This document shows positions 15,493-16,292 of a stretch of 16,292 bases of DNA, piece by piece (the stretch's first letter is position 1; every line of letters begins with the position of its first letter). Location: positions 1 to 16,292 of the forward strand of contig JAEZNV010000145.1 in the NCBI GenBank assembly GCA_023441725.1. Reading direction: 5' to 3'. The stretch is from Actinomycetes bacterium. Lineage in GTDB: Bacteria; Actinomycetota; Coriobacteriia; Coriobacteriales; Coriobacteriaceae. Below the pieces are notes generated by a model. That model did not search any database and had not been told where the DNA came from. It worked only from the letters and a program-made list of their open reading frames with translations. A program made the position numbers and the translations under genes.

Positions 15493-15539
15493 CGGGCGCA
15501 GCGCGCTTTGGGTATCTCGTACCCGTTTCAATCCGCCCG
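15493..15539 (-). promoter_or_regulatory. Structured mgtA leader segment
   Basis: CGGGCG (15493-15498) pairs with CGCCCG (15534-15539), enclosing a second stem GGGTA (15510-15514) with TACCC (15520-15524). On the minus strand this nested fold lies between the predicted start of transcription and the ribosome binding site of the 23-codon frame. It does not show the conserved features of the ykoK M-box that I can recall. Confidence 0.4.
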
Positions 15540-15540
15540 T

Positions 15541-15569
15541 ATTCTTGATGAGGGGTTTTGACATGTCAA
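15541..15569 (-). promoter_or_regulatory. Predicted mgtA promoter with palindrome over the -35
   Basis: Read on the minus strand, a perfect TTGACA (15569-15564) is followed by a 17-base spacer and AAGAAT (15546-15541), a 4-of-6 match to the -10. Transcription would begin near 15534, giving a leader of about 270 bases. The -35 is half of the perfect 12-bp palindrome TTGACATGTCAA (15558-15569), a possible operator shared with the divergent pyrE side. Confidence 0.55.
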
Positions 15570-15700
15570 CTCCCATTGTTCAGAAAACCATCGTCTCCGA
15601 CAAAGCTCTTACAGAATGCCGTGGCCTCAAAGCGCGCCCGCATCGACGCCCTGCCTGCGCTAAACTGGAGAGCACGTACGCGATTACGAGAGGAGCCCGC

Positions 15701-16292
15701 ATGGAGGCTTACAAGCAAGAGTTCATCAAGTTTATGGTCGAGTCCGACGTCCTTAAGTTCGGCAGCTTTACGCTCAAGAGCGGCCGTCAGTCCCCGTTCT
15801 TTATGAACGCCGGCGCTTACGTGACGGGCTATCAGCTCAAGAAGCTGGGCGAGTATTACGCCCAGGCTATCCACGATAACTTTGGCGACGACTTTGACGT
15901 GCTGTTTGGGCCGGCCTACAAGGGCATTCCCCTGGCCGTCGTGACCGCAATTGCCTACCACGAGCTGTACGGCAAGGAGGTCAAGTACTGCTGCGACCGT
16001 AAGGAGGCCAAGGACCACGGTGCCGATAAGGGCAACCTGTTGGGCTACGAGCCCCAGGACGGCGACCGCGTGGTCATGGTCGAGGATGTCACCACCAGCG
16101 GCAAGTCCATCGACGAGACCTATCCCAAGGTCAAGGCTGCTGCCGACGTCGAGATCAAGGGCCTCATCGTGTCCCTCAACCGCATGGAGGTCGGCAAGGG
16201 TGGCGTGACCACCGCGCAGAAGGAGATCGAGGCCAAGTACGGTTTCCCCGTCGCGAGCATCGTCTCCATGGCCGAGGTCGTCGAGACCCTCT
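15701..16292 (+). CDS. pyrE: Orotate phosphoribosyltransferase (partial, 3' end outside window)
   Basis: The first 197 codons of orotate phosphoribosyltransferase, which joins orotate to PRPP to give OMP in pyrimidine synthesis; the frame is open at the window edge. FTLKSGRQSPFFMNAG (23-38) is the N-terminal substrate element, GPAYKGIPLA (70-79) follows, CCDRKEAKDHG (97-107) is the flexible catalytic loop with K102/K105-type residues, and VVMVEDVTTSGKS (124-136) is the PRPP-binding motif. About 15-35 residues are probably missing. The start at 15701 has GAGAGGAG upstream. The same frame is open back to an ATG at 15563, but that one lacks a clear ribosome binding site. TAAACT at 15661-15666 could be a -10 giving a leader of about 28 bases. 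No other pyrimidine gene is in the window. Confidence 0.95.
   Translation, partial: MEAYKQEFIKFMVESDVLKFGSFTLKSGRQSPFFMNAGAYVTGYQLKKLGEYYAQAIHDNFGDDFDVLFGPAYKGIPLAVVTAIAYHELYGKEVKYCCDRKEAKDHGADKGNLLGYEPQDGDRVVMVEDVTTSGKSIDETYPKVKAAADVEIKGLIVSLNRMEVGKGGVTTAQKEIEAKYGFPVASIVSMAEVVETL

Larger units (their letters stand above)
15263..15700. other. mgtA-pyrE divergent intergenic region
   Basis: A 438-bp gap between divergently read mgtA and pyrE. It contains, from right to left, the predicted mgtA promoter and palindrome, the nested hairpin, the 23-codon frame and the REP-like hairpin, all described separately. The pyrE side (15570-15700) shows only a possible -10 (TAAACT, 15661) and no PyrR-type or terminator structure that I could recognise. 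Confidence 0.6.

Noticed and set aside
15263..15569. M-box (ykoK) magnesium riboswitch upstream of mgtA
   Set aside because: The leader is long and structured, but I do not see the conserved M-box sequence blocks. A covariance-model search would settle it.

Overview
This looks like a chromosomal segment from a high-GC actinobacterium of the Coriobacteriia, most probably Collinsella or a close relative. The basis is indirect: protein style, strong AAGGAGG-type ribosome binding sites, GC-rich coding regions with AT-rich regulatory gaps, and short intergenic hairpins with a GGGGACGTWCTT core that I associate with this group. No rRNA, tRNA, CRISPR array or transposase gene was seen.

Region 1 (73-4359, all minus strand) is a compact four-gene cluster. 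In transcription order it encodes a DUF4428-type double zinc-ribbon protein, a protein with two zinc ribbons and two membrane segments, an SPFH/stomatin-like protein with two C-terminal zinc ribbons, and a lipoprotein. The middle pair resembles the YdjG/YdjH and YdjI parts of the Bacillus ydjFGHI cluster. A membrane-associated stress complex is the most natural inference.

Region 2 (4360-12370) is a carbohydrate locus built around a 490-bp divergent control region (7720-8209) carrying several TAAAC/GTTTA inverted repeats. Leftward genes are a serine esterase of the prolyl-oligopeptidase type and a DUF1593 (nucleoside-hydrolase-like) protein, separated by a 123-bp inverted repeat. Rightward genes are a PTS EIIBC permease, followed by a terminator, a DUF4038/GH140-like glycosidase and a ROK sugar kinase. 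None of the hydrolases has a signal peptide. The picture is therefore uptake and phosphorylation of a decorated glycoside by the PTS, then intracellular deacylation, cleavage and rephosphorylation. The substrate is not determined by the sequence.

Region 3 (12371-16292) holds a convergent terminator, an MgtA-type magnesium P-type ATPase on the minus strand, and the start of pyrE on the plus strand, cut by the window edge. The mgtA upstream region has a plausible promoter, a structured leader and a well-started 23-codon open reading frame. A REP-like hairpin lies between that frame and mgtA. This is the strongest candidate for an undescribed regulatory arrangement in the window.

Related short hairpins occur at 4477-4549, 11206-11234 and 15345-15381. 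The 29-bp copies at 4521-4549 and 11206-11234 are identical, indicating a dispersed repeat family.
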